A model generated the notes under the pieces. The model made no database searches. It was not told where the DNA came from and saw only the letters and a program-made list of their open reading frames with translations. Below, piece after piece: positions 34,537-43,321 of a stretch of 64,000 nucleotides of DNA. The position numbers and the translations under genes were made by a program. Source of the stretch: Actinoplanes sp. TFC3 (GTDB lineage: Bacteria; Actinomycetota; Actinomycetes; Mycobacteriales; Micromonosporaceae); assembly GCF_001553785.1 (NCBI RefSeq), contig NZ_LOJP01000001.1:2526232-2590231 (forward strand), read 5' to 3'. How positions within the stretch are numbered: the first letter of the stretch is position 1; every line of letters starts with the position of its first letter.

Positions 34537-35507
34537 CCGGGCTGCCGGCGCTGGCCGTCACCGCCGACGAGCGCCACGGGGTCACCGTTGCCGCCCGCGA
34601 CCTCGCCGCCGCCGCGGAGGCGGCGACCGGCCTGGATCTTGAGGTCTCCGCCGACATGCTGCTCGGGGACAACCCTCCGGAGCGTGCGCATCTGCACTTC
34701 ACCGATCGGCTCTGGGCCGGCTCGCCGGAGGAGGCCGCCGCGGTGGTGGAGCGCATCGCCACCCGTACGGCGCTGACCGTCACCCTGCACGACGTCCCGC
34801 AACCTTCCGACGGGCCCCGCAACCTGCCGCGCCGCACCGACTGCTACGCGCGTGTCGTCACCGCGGCGCGGGGCGTGGTCGTGAACAGCAGGCACGAGGC
34901 GGCGCACCTCACCGAGGCCGGCATCGTGCCCCGCGCGCTCGGCGTCGTACCGCTTCCCGTCACCCCGGCACCCTTCGCCGCGCCCCCGCCAGCAGGCCGC
35001 GACGTCGCCGTGCTCGGCTTCTTCTACCCCGGCAAGGGCCACGCGGAGGTGGTCGACGCGATCGTCGGCCTCCCCACGCAGCTGACCGTGCTCGGCGGGC
35101 CGTCCGCCGGCCACGAGAACGACCTGCGGGACTTCACCGGGCAAGCCGCGGCGCGCGGCGTCACGGTCGAGGTGACCGGCTTCGTGCCCCAGGACGATCT
35201 GATCGCACGGTGCCGGTCGGTCGCGGTGCCGGTCGTGGCGCACCGGCACTTCTCCGCCTCCGGCTCCCTCGCCACCTGGATCGCCGCGGGCCGCCGGCCC
35301 CTGGTCGTCGAGAGCCGGTACACCCGGGAAATGGCGGCGCTGCGACCCGGCACGGTCCGCCTGGTCCAGGACCTCGCACCGGCCATCGCCGCTGCCCTGG
35401 CCGACCCCGCGTCGACGTGGCTGACACCCGACGCGGTCACCCGGCCGCACCTCGACGACACGGCCGCGGCGTACCTGCGCTGGTGGACAGGAGAGATCAC
35501 ATGGTGA
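34533..35507 (+). CDS. GT-B glycosyltransferase (GT4-like)
   Basis: The 324-residue protein has GT4-like landmarks: ERAHLHFTDRLW, TALTVTLHDVPQP, ARGVVVNSRHEAAHL and a donor domain VAVLGFFYPGKGHAEVV, with SVAVPVVAHRHFSASGSLATWIAAGRRPLVV in the usual nucleotide-sugar site. The classic EX7E is not obvious there, so the donor may differ from that of its neighbours. The stop overlaps the next start by 7 nt. Confidence 0.8.
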   Translation: MTGLPALAVTADERHGVTVAARDLAAAAEAATGLDLEVSADMLLGDNPPERAHLHFTDRLWAGSPEEAAAVVERIATRTALTVTLHDVPQPSDGPRNLPRRTDCYARVVTAARGVVVNSRHEAAHLTEAGIVPRALGVVPLPVTPAPFAAPPPAGRDVAVLGFFYPGKGHAEVVDAIVGLPTQLTVLGGPSAGHENDLRDFTGQAAARGVTVEVTGFVPQDDLIARCRSVAVPVVAHRHFSASGSLATWIAAGRRPLVVESRYTREMAALRPGTVRLVQDLAPAIAAALADPASTWLTPDAVTRPHLDDTAAAYLRWWTGEITW

Positions 35508-36781
35508 ACGGCCGTTCCGTACCCGGCAACCGCTGGGACCTGCTCGACGGTGTCAACCCCGCCGAGCCGCCCACCGTGTCGGTCATCGTCGTGCACTACC
35601 AGCAGCAGGCGGAACTCGACCGCACGCTGGCGGCGCTGCGCCGCCAGACCCACCCCGCCGGGCGTACCCAGATCATCGTGGCCGACGACGGATCACCGGA
35701 ACCACCGCGGGTTCCCGACGGGGTGCTGCTGGTGCGCCAGGCCGACGAGGGATTCCGCGCGGCGGCGGCACGCAATCTCGGCGCCTCGGCCGCCACCGGG
35801 GACGTGCTGTGCTTCCTTGACGCCGACACGGTGCCGGAACCCTCGTACGTGCAACGGATGTCCCGGCTGCCCGCGCTCGCACCCGAGGCCGTCGTCGTCG
35901 GGCGGCGCCGGCACGCCGAACTCGCCGGGCTGCCCGTTGACGCCCCGGTGGAGCAGGCCGGACCCGCCGCCGAGCTGCCCGAACCGCAGTGGCTGCGCGA
36001 CGGCTACCGGCTCTCCCGCGACCTGCTCGACGCCGACGACCGGTCCTACCGCTACGTGATCAGCGCCGCGCTCGCCTGTTCCCGCTGGTTCTTCGAGCGG
36101 CTCGGCGGCTTCGACGAGACCTTCCGGGTGTACGGCGGGGAGGACTGGGAGTGGGCGTACCGCGCCTGGCTCGGCGGGGCGATCCTCGCGCACGCCGCCG
36201 ACGCGGTGGCCTGGCACGACGGTCCCGACTGGGCCGGGCGCGACCTGCGCGACCCGCACCGCCGGGCCCGCAAGGACGCCGAGACGCTGCTGCTCGCCGA
36301 TCGCATCCCGGTCGCCGGTTCACGCGGGCACGGCGTACGCAGCGCCGGCGCGGACGTGGTCATCCGGCTCGGCGAGGCGCCGTCGGACGCGGCTGCGTAC
36401 GTCTGTGTCGATTCGGTGCTTGCCGTCCTGCCGTCGGCACGTGTGGGCGTACCCGAAAAGCTTGCTGATCTTTTTGTGGCGGATCAGCGGGTGTCGTCGT
36501 TGTCTGCGCTCGACGATTCGGCACGCGTGTTCATCGAAGTGCCGTCGGCGGTGCGTGTCGATGCGGTGGCCAAGGAACTGCAGGAAGCGGTGGCGACGGT
36601 GGGCACGGGCACGCTCGGGACCGTGATGCTCGGTGAGATGCGCATCGACTCGGCTCGCGCGCGGGCCCGGCGGGCGATCTGGGGGAAGGAGCTGTTCGAG
36701 ACCCGGGCGCACACGGAGGCCGGGCTTGTGCCGCTCGACGCCGATCCGGGGCTGGCCGGCTATCTGGGCGGGTGGGCCTGA
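35501..36781 (+). CDS. Glycosyltransferase family 2 with extra C-terminal region
   Basis: The 426-residue enzyme has a GT-A domain (about 25-270): VSVIVVHYQQQAELDRTLAAL, IIVADDGSPEPP, GDVLCFLDADTVPE with the DxD motif, and FRVYGGEDWEWAYRAWLGGA, which resembles the galactosyltransferase C-terminal motif. About 130 residues follow with no recognisable domain. The ATG at 35501 has a GGAGAG site. It ends the plus-strand half of the glycan cluster. Confidence 0.88.
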   Translation: MVNGRSVPGNRWDLLDGVNPAEPPTVSVIVVHYQQQAELDRTLAALRRQTHPAGRTQIIVADDGSPEPPRVPDGVLLVRQADEGFRAAAARNLGASAATGDVLCFLDADTVPEPSYVQRMSRLPALAPEAVVVGRRRHAELAGLPVDAPVEQAGPAAELPEPQWLRDGYRLSRDLLDADDRSYRYVISAALACSRWFFERLGGFDETFRVYGGEDWEWAYRAWLGGAILAHAADAVAWHDGPDWAGRDLRDPHRRARKDAETLLLADRIPVAGSRGHGVRSAGADVVIRLGEAPSDAAAYVCVDSVLAVLPSARVGVPEKLADLFVADQRVSSLSALDDSARVFIEVPSAVRVDAVAKELQEAVATVGTGTLGTVMLGEMRIDSARARARRAIWGKELFETRAHTEAGLVPLDADPGLAGYLGGWA

Positions 36782-36905
36782 GTCCCTCGGCCGAAAGTCA
36801 GATCGGCGGCGGTCTGTCTTCCTGACGCGCGACCGATGTGCGACCACGCCGTCGACCTGCAGGCTGTGCTCCGATCACATCGCCGACTGCCTGCGAGGGA
36901 CCACC

Positions 36906-36953
36906 ATGAGCGCGTACGCCCCCACCACCGCGGCCCGCGGCCGGCGCCGATGA
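36906..36953 (+). CDS. 15-codon leader ORF before the FtsX-type permease
   Basis: An ATG preceded by a CGAGGGA site opens a 15-codon frame (MSAYAPTTAARGRRR) whose TGA overlaps the ATG of the permease (ATGA). The permease has no ribosome-binding site of its own. This short frame may serve to bring ribosomes to it, or be the remnant of a lost upstream gene such as the ATPase partner. Confidence 0.4.
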   Translation: MSAYAPTTAARGRRR

Positions 36954-39451
36954 GCAGCGTCGTCCTGCGCACCCAGCTGGCCGGGGTGGCCCGGCGGCCC
37001 AGCCGGTTGATGCTGACCGGCGTGGCCATGCTGGTGGCCTCGTTCGTGGTCTACGCCGTGGTGCTGGGCTACCGGATCGCTGAGAACACGGTCGTGGACG
37101 CGGTGAAGGCCCCTGCCGCCGGGGTGATCGTCACCGGGGACCTGCCGGTGAGCCTGCTGCCCAAGCTCGACGCCGTCCCGGGGGTGGCCGGGCACGCGGC
37201 GCGCACCAGCAGCACCGTGCAGCTCACCGGCGGCTACCTCGACGTGACCGCCGATCCCGGCGCCGGCCCGCTCACCGAGGTCACCGTCCGGCAGGGCCGC
37301 TACCCCAAGGCCAACGGCGAGATCGCGGTCACCCCGCGCACCAGCGAGCGGATGGGCCTGCCGGTCGGGGCGAGCGTCGCCGGTGAGGTGGAGCAGCAGT
37401 CCGGCAAGGCCAAACGCGTCACGTTCACGGTCGTCGGGGTGGTCGACGGGCCCGCCGACTGGGGGCAGAACGCCTACAGCACCGAACGCACGCTGACCCA
37501 GGTGCTCGGAAGCACGACCGTCGAACGCGCTGACCTGCTCCTCAAGCCGGGCGTCGCGCAGCAGACCGCGCAGCAAGCGGTGCGGCAGGTCACGGCCACG
37601 GTTGCGGTCGGCGACGACAACCCGGGCATCGACGTGATCACCGGCGCCGACGATCACGCCCGTGCCGTCGAGGGAGCCCTTACTGCCGCGAGGTACGTCC
37701 TTCTCGTGGTCAGCGTCTTCGTGCTCATTGCCGTGGTGGCCGCCGTCCTGGTAGCGATCTCCACGTTCCGGATCGTCTTCGCCCAGCGGATGCGCCAACT
37801 GGCCCTGCTGCGCACCATCGGGGCGGGCCGGCGCTCGATCTCGCGTGCGCTGGCCGTCGAGGGCGCCCTCACGGGCCTGGTCACCGGCGGAACCGGCGTA
37901 CTCGCGGCGCTCGCCCTGGGACAGCTGGCCTCCCCTGCGGCGGCGGTGTTCGGCGCCCACATCTCCGGTCCCGGATTCCCGGTGGCCGAGGCCATCGGGG
38001 TGATCGCCCTGGCGGTGTTCCTGACCTTGGTGGCGGTGCTGTCACCCGCCCGCTCGGCGGCGAAGGTGTCGCCGCTGGAAGCCCTGCGCTCGGCCAGCAC
38101 CGCGGGTAGCCGGCGGACCATCGGTGCGGGGCGGTGGATCCTGGGCCTGCTGCTGGTGCTCGGCTCGGCGGCGCTGGCCGCGCTCGTCTTCGCGCTCCTG
38201 CCCGGCCCGGACGCCAAGAACTACGACCCGACCGCGCCGCTGTTCGCCACCGTCGGGTCGGCGTCGCTGGCCTTCTTCGCGCTCGCCGTGCTCGGCCCGG
38301 TGCTGATCCGGCCGTTCCTCGCGGTGGTGGGCTGGCCGCTGCGCCGGCTCGGCCCGCTGGGACGCCTCGCGGTCGGCGGTATCGGCGGAACGCCCCGGCG
38401 GGCGGCGGCCGTGTCGGTGGTCGTGGCACTGGGGGTGTCGCTGATCGGCGGCTCGCTGGTGGCCGGGGCGTCGCTGCGTACCGTCCTGCAACAGCAGTCC
38501 GCAGTGGAAACCCCCGCCGATTTCCAAGTTCTCGCGCAGGATGCCACGCTGCGTCCAAGCGTCATCGCCGCGGCGAGGAAGCGTCCCGAGTTGACCGACG
38601 TCACCTTCTTCCGCAGCAACTCCCAGCTGACGGTCAACGACGGGGACGCCAGTTTCGACGCCGCCGACATCGACCCGGCGGCGGTGCCGCGGCTGGCCGG
38701 CATCACCGCGGTCGGGCCGGGACAGCTTGCGGTGGCAAGCTGGGCGGCGGGCTATCTGGAGGTGGAGGAAGGCGATCGGATTACGGTACGGCTGAACGAC
38801 AGATCCGTTGAAGTAACCGTGACCGCCCTGCTCAACCCGTCGGCTCCGCTGGGCCTGTCGGTGCTGATGAACCCCGCCGACCTGAGCAAGCTCGGTGTCG
38901 CCCCCGCCCCGACCAGGATGATCGCCAACGCGGCGTCCGGTGGCGAGGACGGCCGCACCGCCGGAGCCAAGGCGCTGCACGAGATTCTGGCCGGTCAGCC
39001 CGGACTCGGTGTCGATGTGATGGCTGACCGCCGCGATGAACTGGACAAGTCCTTCACCATGGTGCTGGCCGCCGGCATCGCCCTGATCGGGCTCACCGTG
39101 CTGGTCGCGGTGGTCGGGGTGGGCAGCACGTCGGCGCTGTCAGTCGTGGAACGTACCCGTGAATCCGGCTTGTTGCGGGCCGTGGGTCTGTCCCGGGGCG
39201 GCTTGCGTGCCATGCTGACCGCCGAGTCCAGTCTCTACGGCGTCATCGGCGCGGGCCTCGGGCTGCTGATCGGCGTGCCGTACGCGTGGCTGGCCGTCCG
39301 CACGATGAACCTGGGAGCGCCGCTGAGTTTCCCGGCCGGGCAACTCGCGGCGGTCTTCCTGGCGCTGGTGGTCTTCACCGCCCTGGCCGGTGTGCTGCCG
39401 GCCCGGCGCGCCGCGACGGTGAGCCCGGTGGCAGCCCTGGCCACCGACTGA
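36950..39451 (+). CDS. FtsX-like ABC transporter permease (duplicated MacB/LolC type)
   Basis: The 833-residue membrane protein has the long two-module plan of actinomycete FtsX permeases: an N-terminal helix (LTGVAMLVASFVVYAVVLGYRI), an extracellular domain (about 55-230), three helices with the FtsX motif (IVFAQRMRQLALLRTIGAGRRSISRALAVEGALTG), two further helices, a second extracellular domain, then a second FtsX unit (SVVERTRESGLLRAVGLSRGGLRAMLTAESSLYG) and AATVSPVAALATD at the end. Such permeases pair with a MacB-type ATPase, usually encoded next door. None is adjacent here, so the partner is elsewhere or lost. Confidence 0.9.
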   Translation: MSSVVLRTQLAGVARRPSRLMLTGVAMLVASFVVYAVVLGYRIAENTVVDAVKAPAAGVIVTGDLPVSLLPKLDAVPGVAGHAARTSSTVQLTGGYLDVTADPGAGPLTEVTVRQGRYPKANGEIAVTPRTSERMGLPVGASVAGEVEQQSGKAKRVTFTVVGVVDGPADWGQNAYSTERTLTQVLGSTTVERADLLLKPGVAQQTAQQAVRQVTATVAVGDDNPGIDVITGADDHARAVEGALTAARYVLLVVSVFVLIAVVAAVLVAISTFRIVFAQRMRQLALLRTIGAGRRSISRALAVEGALTGLVTGGTGVLAALALGQLASPAAAVFGAHISGPGFPVAEAIGVIALAVFLTLVAVLSPARSAAKVSPLEALRSASTAGSRRTIGAGRWILGLLLVLGSAALAALVFALLPGPDAKNYDPTAPLFATVGSASLAFFALAVLGPVLIRPFLAVVGWPLRRLGPLGRLAVGGIGGTPRRAAAVSVVVALGVSLIGGSLVAGASLRTVLQQQSAVETPADFQVLAQDATLRPSVIAAARKRPELTDVTFFRSNSQLTVNDGDASFDAADIDPAAVPRLAGITAVGPGQLAVASWAAGYLEVEEGDRITVRLNDRSVEVTVTALLNPSAPLGLSVLMNPADLSKLGVAPAPTRMIANAASGGEDGRTAGAKALHEILAGQPGLGVDVMADRRDELDKSFTMVLAAGIALIGLTVLVAVVGVGSTSALSVVERTRESGLLRAVGLSRGGLRAMLTAESSLYGVIGAGLGLLIGVPYAWLAVRTMNLGAPLSFPAGQLAAVFLALVVFTALAGVLPARRAATVSPVAALATD

Positions 39452-39473
39452 GCGGCCGGGCCGGCCGGGGCGA

Positions 39474-39620
39474 TCAGTCGGTCGGCTCGGTGGCCCCGGC
39501 CTGCGGCTCGTCGGACTGCTCGGGTCCCACCCGGACGTCGTCACCGGCCGGCAGGACAGGCGCGTCACCCTCATCGGCCGGGGCGTCGTCGGCGGCGGGC
39601 TGCTGCGGTTGTGCGGTCAT
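39474..39620 (-). CDS. Small acidic hypothetical protein
   Basis: A 48-codon frame with a GGAG site upstream of its ATG encodes a low-complexity, proline-, alanine- and acid-rich peptide ending in ATEPTD. No family is recognised. It lies between the permease and the lipoprotein genes. It may be real because of its ribosome-binding site, but it could also be chance. Confidence 0.3.
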   Translation of the reverse strand: MTAQPQQPAADDAPADEGDAPVLPAGDDVRVGPEQSDEPQAGATEPTD

Positions 39621-39746
39621 GGCTCCAGGCATACCCGCTGGACGGCAAACCACTCCCGCGCCCCGACGGCCTCGTTCCTCCCGCATTCGTGCCATCGACG
39701 GCCGCAACACCCCTGCGAAGATCATCCAGTGGACAGGATCATCAAC

Positions 39747-40343
39747 ATGAAACGCATCCTGGTTGTTCCCGTGATCGTCGGCGCCTTCGTCCTCTCGACT
39801 GCTTGCGCCGCAACTGAGACGGCCTCGCCCTCGACGGCCGCCGCCGCGCCCACGGGCGCGGCTACCTCGCCCACGGCCGCGGCCATCTCGGCCACCCCGG
39901 TGGCCAAGGCCGGTGACGCGTCGGCGCCCGCCCACCGGTCGAGCGCGGCCGCAGCGCCGACCAAGAAGAGCAAGAGCACCGGCGGCAAGGACGGCGGCGA
40001 CGCCACGTTCCCCATCGGAGCCGGTACGCACCTGGTGCTGCTGCACAGCTATGACAGCGCCAAGCACACCGCCGTCATCGAGCCCGCGGCCTTCACCAAG
40101 GACGGCCAGTCGATCAAGGGTGACGGCAGCCGGTTCACGCTGCCGGTCAACGACGCGCCCAAGATTTTCAGCACCAACGGCGGCAACCCCGACTGCATGG
40201 ACGGTACGGACCAGAAGACGACCGGCAGCTGCCTGGCCACCGCCGCCTGGCTCAAGAAGCAACTCGGGCACGGCGGCTTCGCCGTCACCATCGCCAACAC
40301 CGGCGACTTCATCTACGAAATCGCCGAACAGTACCGGCCCTGA
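39747..40343 (+). CDS. Secreted lipoprotein of unknown function
   Basis: The 198-residue precursor has a lipoprotein signal peptide (VLSTACAA, Cys20), a long Ala/Thr/Ser/Pro-rich linker (about 22-80) and a compact C-terminal domain starting THLVLLHSYDSAKHTAVIEPAAF. Two cysteines (PDCMDG and GSCLAT) could form a disulfide. No family is recognised. It should be anchored on the outer face of the membrane. Confidence 0.75.
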   Translation: MKRILVVPVIVGAFVLSTACAATETASPSTAAAAPTGAATSPTAAAISATPVAKAGDASAPAHRSSAAAAPTKKSKSTGGKDGGDATFPIGAGTHLVLLHSYDSAKHTAVIEPAAFTKDGQSIKGDGSRFTLPVNDAPKIFSTNGGNPDCMDGTDQKTTGSCLATAAWLKKQLGHGGFAVTIANTGDFIYEIAEQYRP

Positions 40344-40554
40344 CCCCCGCCGACCCGCGGGTCAGTGCAGGAACGCGGTCACCGCGGCGGTACGTCCGCT
40401 GCCAGTTCAGATCGTCCCGGTTCATCGCCCCGGAGTTCGCGGCCAGGCTGAGCCGCGACACCACGCGGGCCTGCCCGGCGCGCAGCAGCGGCAGCATCGA
40501 CGGGCACCGTTTCCGTACGAAGATGTCGAATTGCTCGTCACGCTCGGTAGGCAC
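40309..40554 (-). pseudogene. Possible truncated SigE-type sigma factor start
   Basis: A GTG at 40554 follows a strong AAGGAGG site, and the first residues (DEQFDIFVRKRCPSMLPLL) resemble the N-terminus of actinomycete SigE-type ECF sigma factors, which read EFxxFVRARxPxLLRxAYLL. The similarity stops after about 25 codons and the frame ends after 81 without region 2 or region 4. It looks like the 5' remnant of a gene and lies opposite the 3' end of a lipoprotein gene. Confidence 0.35.
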
Positions 40555-40686
40555 GCGCCCTCCTTGCTCGCCCCTCCCTGACGATTGCGCCGCGCCGCGG
40601 GTTGCATGCTCAATCGGCGATCTTTGCCACGTCGTCTCGCCGCGGATCCGACCAACCTGCTTGTCGCCCGGATCGTCAACAGGGTC

Positions 40687-41463
40687 ATGCAATTGCGCGT
40701 TCTGGCCGTCTGCGGTGTGCTCCTGCTCAGCGCCTGTTCTCCGGCCCCCGGGGCCAACCCGTCGGCGTGGCACCTCCCGCAGGCCAGCGCGCCGGTTCCG
40801 TCCGCGCCGGTTCCGCCCGCGCCGGCATCGGAGGTGGCCAAGCCCGTACCGATCACCTATCCGGCTCACGGGTCCGGGCGGTGGAAACATGCCTCGGCGC
40901 AGTCCGGACCGGCGGCCGGGCAGGGTGGCAGGCTCCTGCGCTACCGGGTCCTGGTCGAGCGCGACATCGGGGGCCTGCCGCCAAACGCCTTCGCGGACAC
41001 GGTCACCGCCACGCTGGCCGACCCGCGCGGCTGGACCGCCGGCGGCCGGTGGCGGCTGCAACGGGTCGGGCCGGGCAGCCCCTACGACTTCACCATCTAC
41101 CTGGCCACCCCGGGCACCCGCGACCCGCTGTGCGGTGACGCCTCGGACGGCTACACCTCGTGCCGCAACGCCGGCAAGGTGGTGCTCAACGTGGCGCGCT
41201 GGGTCAAGGGCGTACCGCACTACGGCGCGGGGCTGGCGACGTACCGGCAATACATGGTCAATCACGAGGTGGGGCACCGCCTGGGGCAGGGCCATGAGTT
41301 GTGCCCAGGGCCGGGGGAGCCGGCGCCGGTCATGCAGCAGCAGACGCTGGGCCTGCACGACTGCACGGCGAATGCCTGGCCCTACCTGCACGGCGAGCGG
41401 TACGCGGGCGTCCCGGGCGCCTACGACGACGAGGTCCCGGCCCGCGACCCCGGCCGCCGGTAA
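40687..41463 (+). CDS. DUF3152 metalloprotease-like lipoprotein
   Basis: The 258-residue precursor has a lipobox (LLLSACS, Cys17), a proline/alanine linker and a DUF3152 domain (about 75-245). The domain carries a metzincin-like zinc site, His193-Glu194-x-x-His197-x-x-Gly-x-Gly-His203 (NHEVGHRLGQGHELC), within a cysteine-containing fold. It is probably a cell-surface zinc peptidase. DUF3152 members have no assigned substrate. The start at 40687 places the signal peptide at the N-terminus; upstream in-frame starts would bury it. Confidence 0.85.
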   Translation: MQLRVLAVCGVLLLSACSPAPGANPSAWHLPQASAPVPSAPVPPAPASEVAKPVPITYPAHGSGRWKHASAQSGPAAGQGGRLLRYRVLVERDIGGLPPNAFADTVTATLADPRGWTAGGRWRLQRVGPGSPYDFTIYLATPGTRDPLCGDASDGYTSCRNAGKVVLNVARWVKGVPHYGAGLATYRQYMVNHEVGHRLGQGHELCPGPGEPAPVMQQQTLGLHDCTANAWPYLHGERYAGVPGAYDDEVPARDPGRR

Positions 41464-41469
41464 CGCCCG

Positions 41470-41970
41470 CTACGGGTTGGCGGTGGGGCGCTGCAGGCGC
41501 TGACTCGCCGCTGCGCTGGCGGCGGTGATGCGTGCCACGAACGCGGCCACCTGGCGCAGCTCGTCGGCGCTGGTGCCGGTGAGCACCTGCGCGATCTCGG
41601 CACCGGCCGCCGCCATGAACTCGCGGGCCTGTTCCCGGGCACCCGGCTCGGGTCGCAGGGTCACCCGGCGCCGATCGGCGTGCTCGCGGCTGCGCCGGAT
41701 GTGACCGGCGCTCTCGAGCCGGTTGAGCAACACGGTGGTGGCGCCGGAGGTCATGCCGATCTGGCGGGACAGCTCCGCCGGCGACAGCGGCTGGTCCTGC
41801 TCGGCGGCCCAGATGATCTGGCCGAGCGCGTTCGCGTCGGAGTTCGGCAGCCCCATCCATGCCGCCAGGTGCTGGTTGAGTTCCGCGAAGCTGACCGCCC
41901 AGTCGCGGAGGCGATGCATGACGGCCGTCTGCTCCGACGACCAATCCACTGTGAGCGGATCCACTTTCAC
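41470..41970 (-). CDS. MarR-family transcriptional regulator
   Basis: The 166-residue protein is a MarR winged helix: LGQIIWAAEQDQPLSPAELSRQIGMTSGATTVLLNRLESAGHIRRSREHADRRRVTL. The GTG at 41970 is chosen because the downstream region is fully MarR-like and the tandem operators lie just before it. It diverges from a FAD monooxygenase, the classical arrangement in which the regulator senses a small aromatic or drug-like ligand and controls its modifying enzyme. Confidence 0.9.
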   Translation of the reverse strand: MKVDPLTVDWSSEQTAVMHRLRDWAVSFAELNQHLAAWMGLPNSDANALGQIIWAAEQDQPLSPAELSRQIGMTSGATTVLLNRLESAGHIRRSREHADRRRVTLRPEPGAREQAREFMAAAGAEIAQVLTGTSADELRQVAAFVARITAASAAASQRLQRPTANP

Positions 41971-41981
41971 CGGGCAAAACC

Positions 41982-42010
41982 CTTCGCTCTGAAGTATCTT
42001 CACTCTAAAG
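41982..42010. promoter_or_regulatory. Tandem MarR operators
   Basis: Two copies of a short palindrome, CTTCGCTCTGAAG (41982-41994) and CTTCACTCTAAAG (41998-42010), lie in the same orientation with a 16-bp period in the gap between the divergent MarR and monooxygenase genes. Each is a CTTC-N5-GAAG dyad, the second with one mismatch. Confidence 0.65.
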
Positions 42011-42048
42011 TATGACGCGCCGTCGTGCCGGGGAGAGCGAAGCAGACC

Positions 42049-43230
42049 ATGACTCAAGCACATGCCATTGTTTCCGGTGCCAGCATCGCCGGGCTGTCCG
42101 CCGCCTTCTGGCTGCGTCGCACCGGCTGGGACGTGACCGTCATCGAACGCGCGCCGAACTTTCGCGACGGCGGTCAGAACGTCGACGTGCGCGGCGTCGC
42201 CCGCGACGTGCTGACCCGCATGGGGCTGTTCGATGCGATCAAGGCCCAGAACACCACCGAGACAGGCACTGTCCTGGTGACCGCGACCGGCGACGTGCGC
42301 GCCGAGCTGCCCTCGCAGGGCCCGGACGGCGCGACGGCCGAGCTGGAGGTGCTGCGCGGCGACTTCGCCCGCACGATTCTGGACAACCTGCCCGAGGGCG
42401 TCGACATCCGCTACGGCGACACCATCGACGAGGTGACCGACGGTCCCGCCGACCTCGCCGTCACCACCTCATCCGGCCTGACCCTGCGCGCCGACCTGCT
42501 CGTCATCGCCGAGGGAGTGCGCTCGGCGACCCGGGACCGGCTGTTCGGCTCGGCGGTCGAGCGCCGCGAGCTGGGCATCACCATGGTGTTCGGCACCATC
42601 CCCCGCACGCCGAGCGACGACGACCGGTGGCGCTGGTACAACACCGTCGGCGGGCGTCAGATCCATCTGCGGCCGGACAACCACGGCACCACCCGCGCGA
42701 TCCTGTCGTACGCCCGCAGCGAGGATCTCACCAGCCTCGACCGATCCGACGCCCTGGCCCGGGTCCGGGCCCGATACGCCGGCGCGGGCTGGGAGGCGCC
42801 GCGGATCCTGGACGCCTTCGACACCTCCGACGACGTCTACATCGACCATCTCACCCAGATCCGCATGAACGCCTGGCACCGCGGCCGGGTGGTGCTGGCC
42901 GGCGATGCCGGGTGGTGCGTCACCCCCATGGGCGGCGGCGGTGCGTCCCTCGCGCTCACCAGCGGGTACGTCCTCGCCGCCTACCTCACGCAGCAGCCCG
43001 GGGACCGGCGCGCGGCGCTCAGCGCGTACGAGAAATGGATGCGGCCCCTCGTCGATGACGTGCAGAAGCTGCCCCCGGGGCTGGAGTATTTCGCCTACCC
43101 GCAGACGCGCTTCGGGCTGGGCGTGCGCGCCCTGGCCGACAAGGTGCTGACCTCGCCGCTGTTCGCCCCGGTCGCGGCCAGGCTCACCGAGGTCGCCAGC
43201 ACCGACCGCGCCCTCCCGGAACTCGAGTAG
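42049..43230 (+). CDS. FAD-dependent monooxygenase, TetX/PHBH type
   Basis: The 393-residue flavoprotein has the three class A monooxygenase motifs: GASIAGLSAAFWLRRTGWDVTVIER for the FAD ADP part, the central DG-like segment RADLLVIAEGVRSATR, and VVLAGDAGWCVTPMGGGGASLALTSGYVLAAYL for the ribityl contact. Its layout resembles TetX-like and actinomycete aromatic hydroxylases. It should hydroxylate an aromatic or polyketide-like substrate with NAD(P)H. The divergent MarR gene suggests induction by that substrate. Confidence 0.9.
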   Translation: MTQAHAIVSGASIAGLSAAFWLRRTGWDVTVIERAPNFRDGGQNVDVRGVARDVLTRMGLFDAIKAQNTTETGTVLVTATGDVRAELPSQGPDGATAELEVLRGDFARTILDNLPEGVDIRYGDTIDEVTDGPADLAVTTSSGLTLRADLLVIAEGVRSATRDRLFGSAVERRELGITMVFGTIPRTPSDDDRWRWYNTVGGRQIHLRPDNHGTTRAILSYARSEDLTSLDRSDALARVRARYAGAGWEAPRILDAFDTSDDVYIDHLTQIRMNAWHRGRVVLAGDAGWCVTPMGGGGASLALTSGYVLAAYLTQQPGDRRAALSAYEKWMRPLVDDVQKLPPGLEYFAYPQTRFGLGVRALADKVLTSPLFAPVAARLTEVASTDRALPELE

Positions 43231-43321
43231 GACGCGCTGAGCGCCGGGCGTGCGATCACGGCGGGCGTTAGGAAGCCAGGGGTGCGGGTAGCCAGCGGCG
43301 ATCAGCGATCGGAGGACATCC

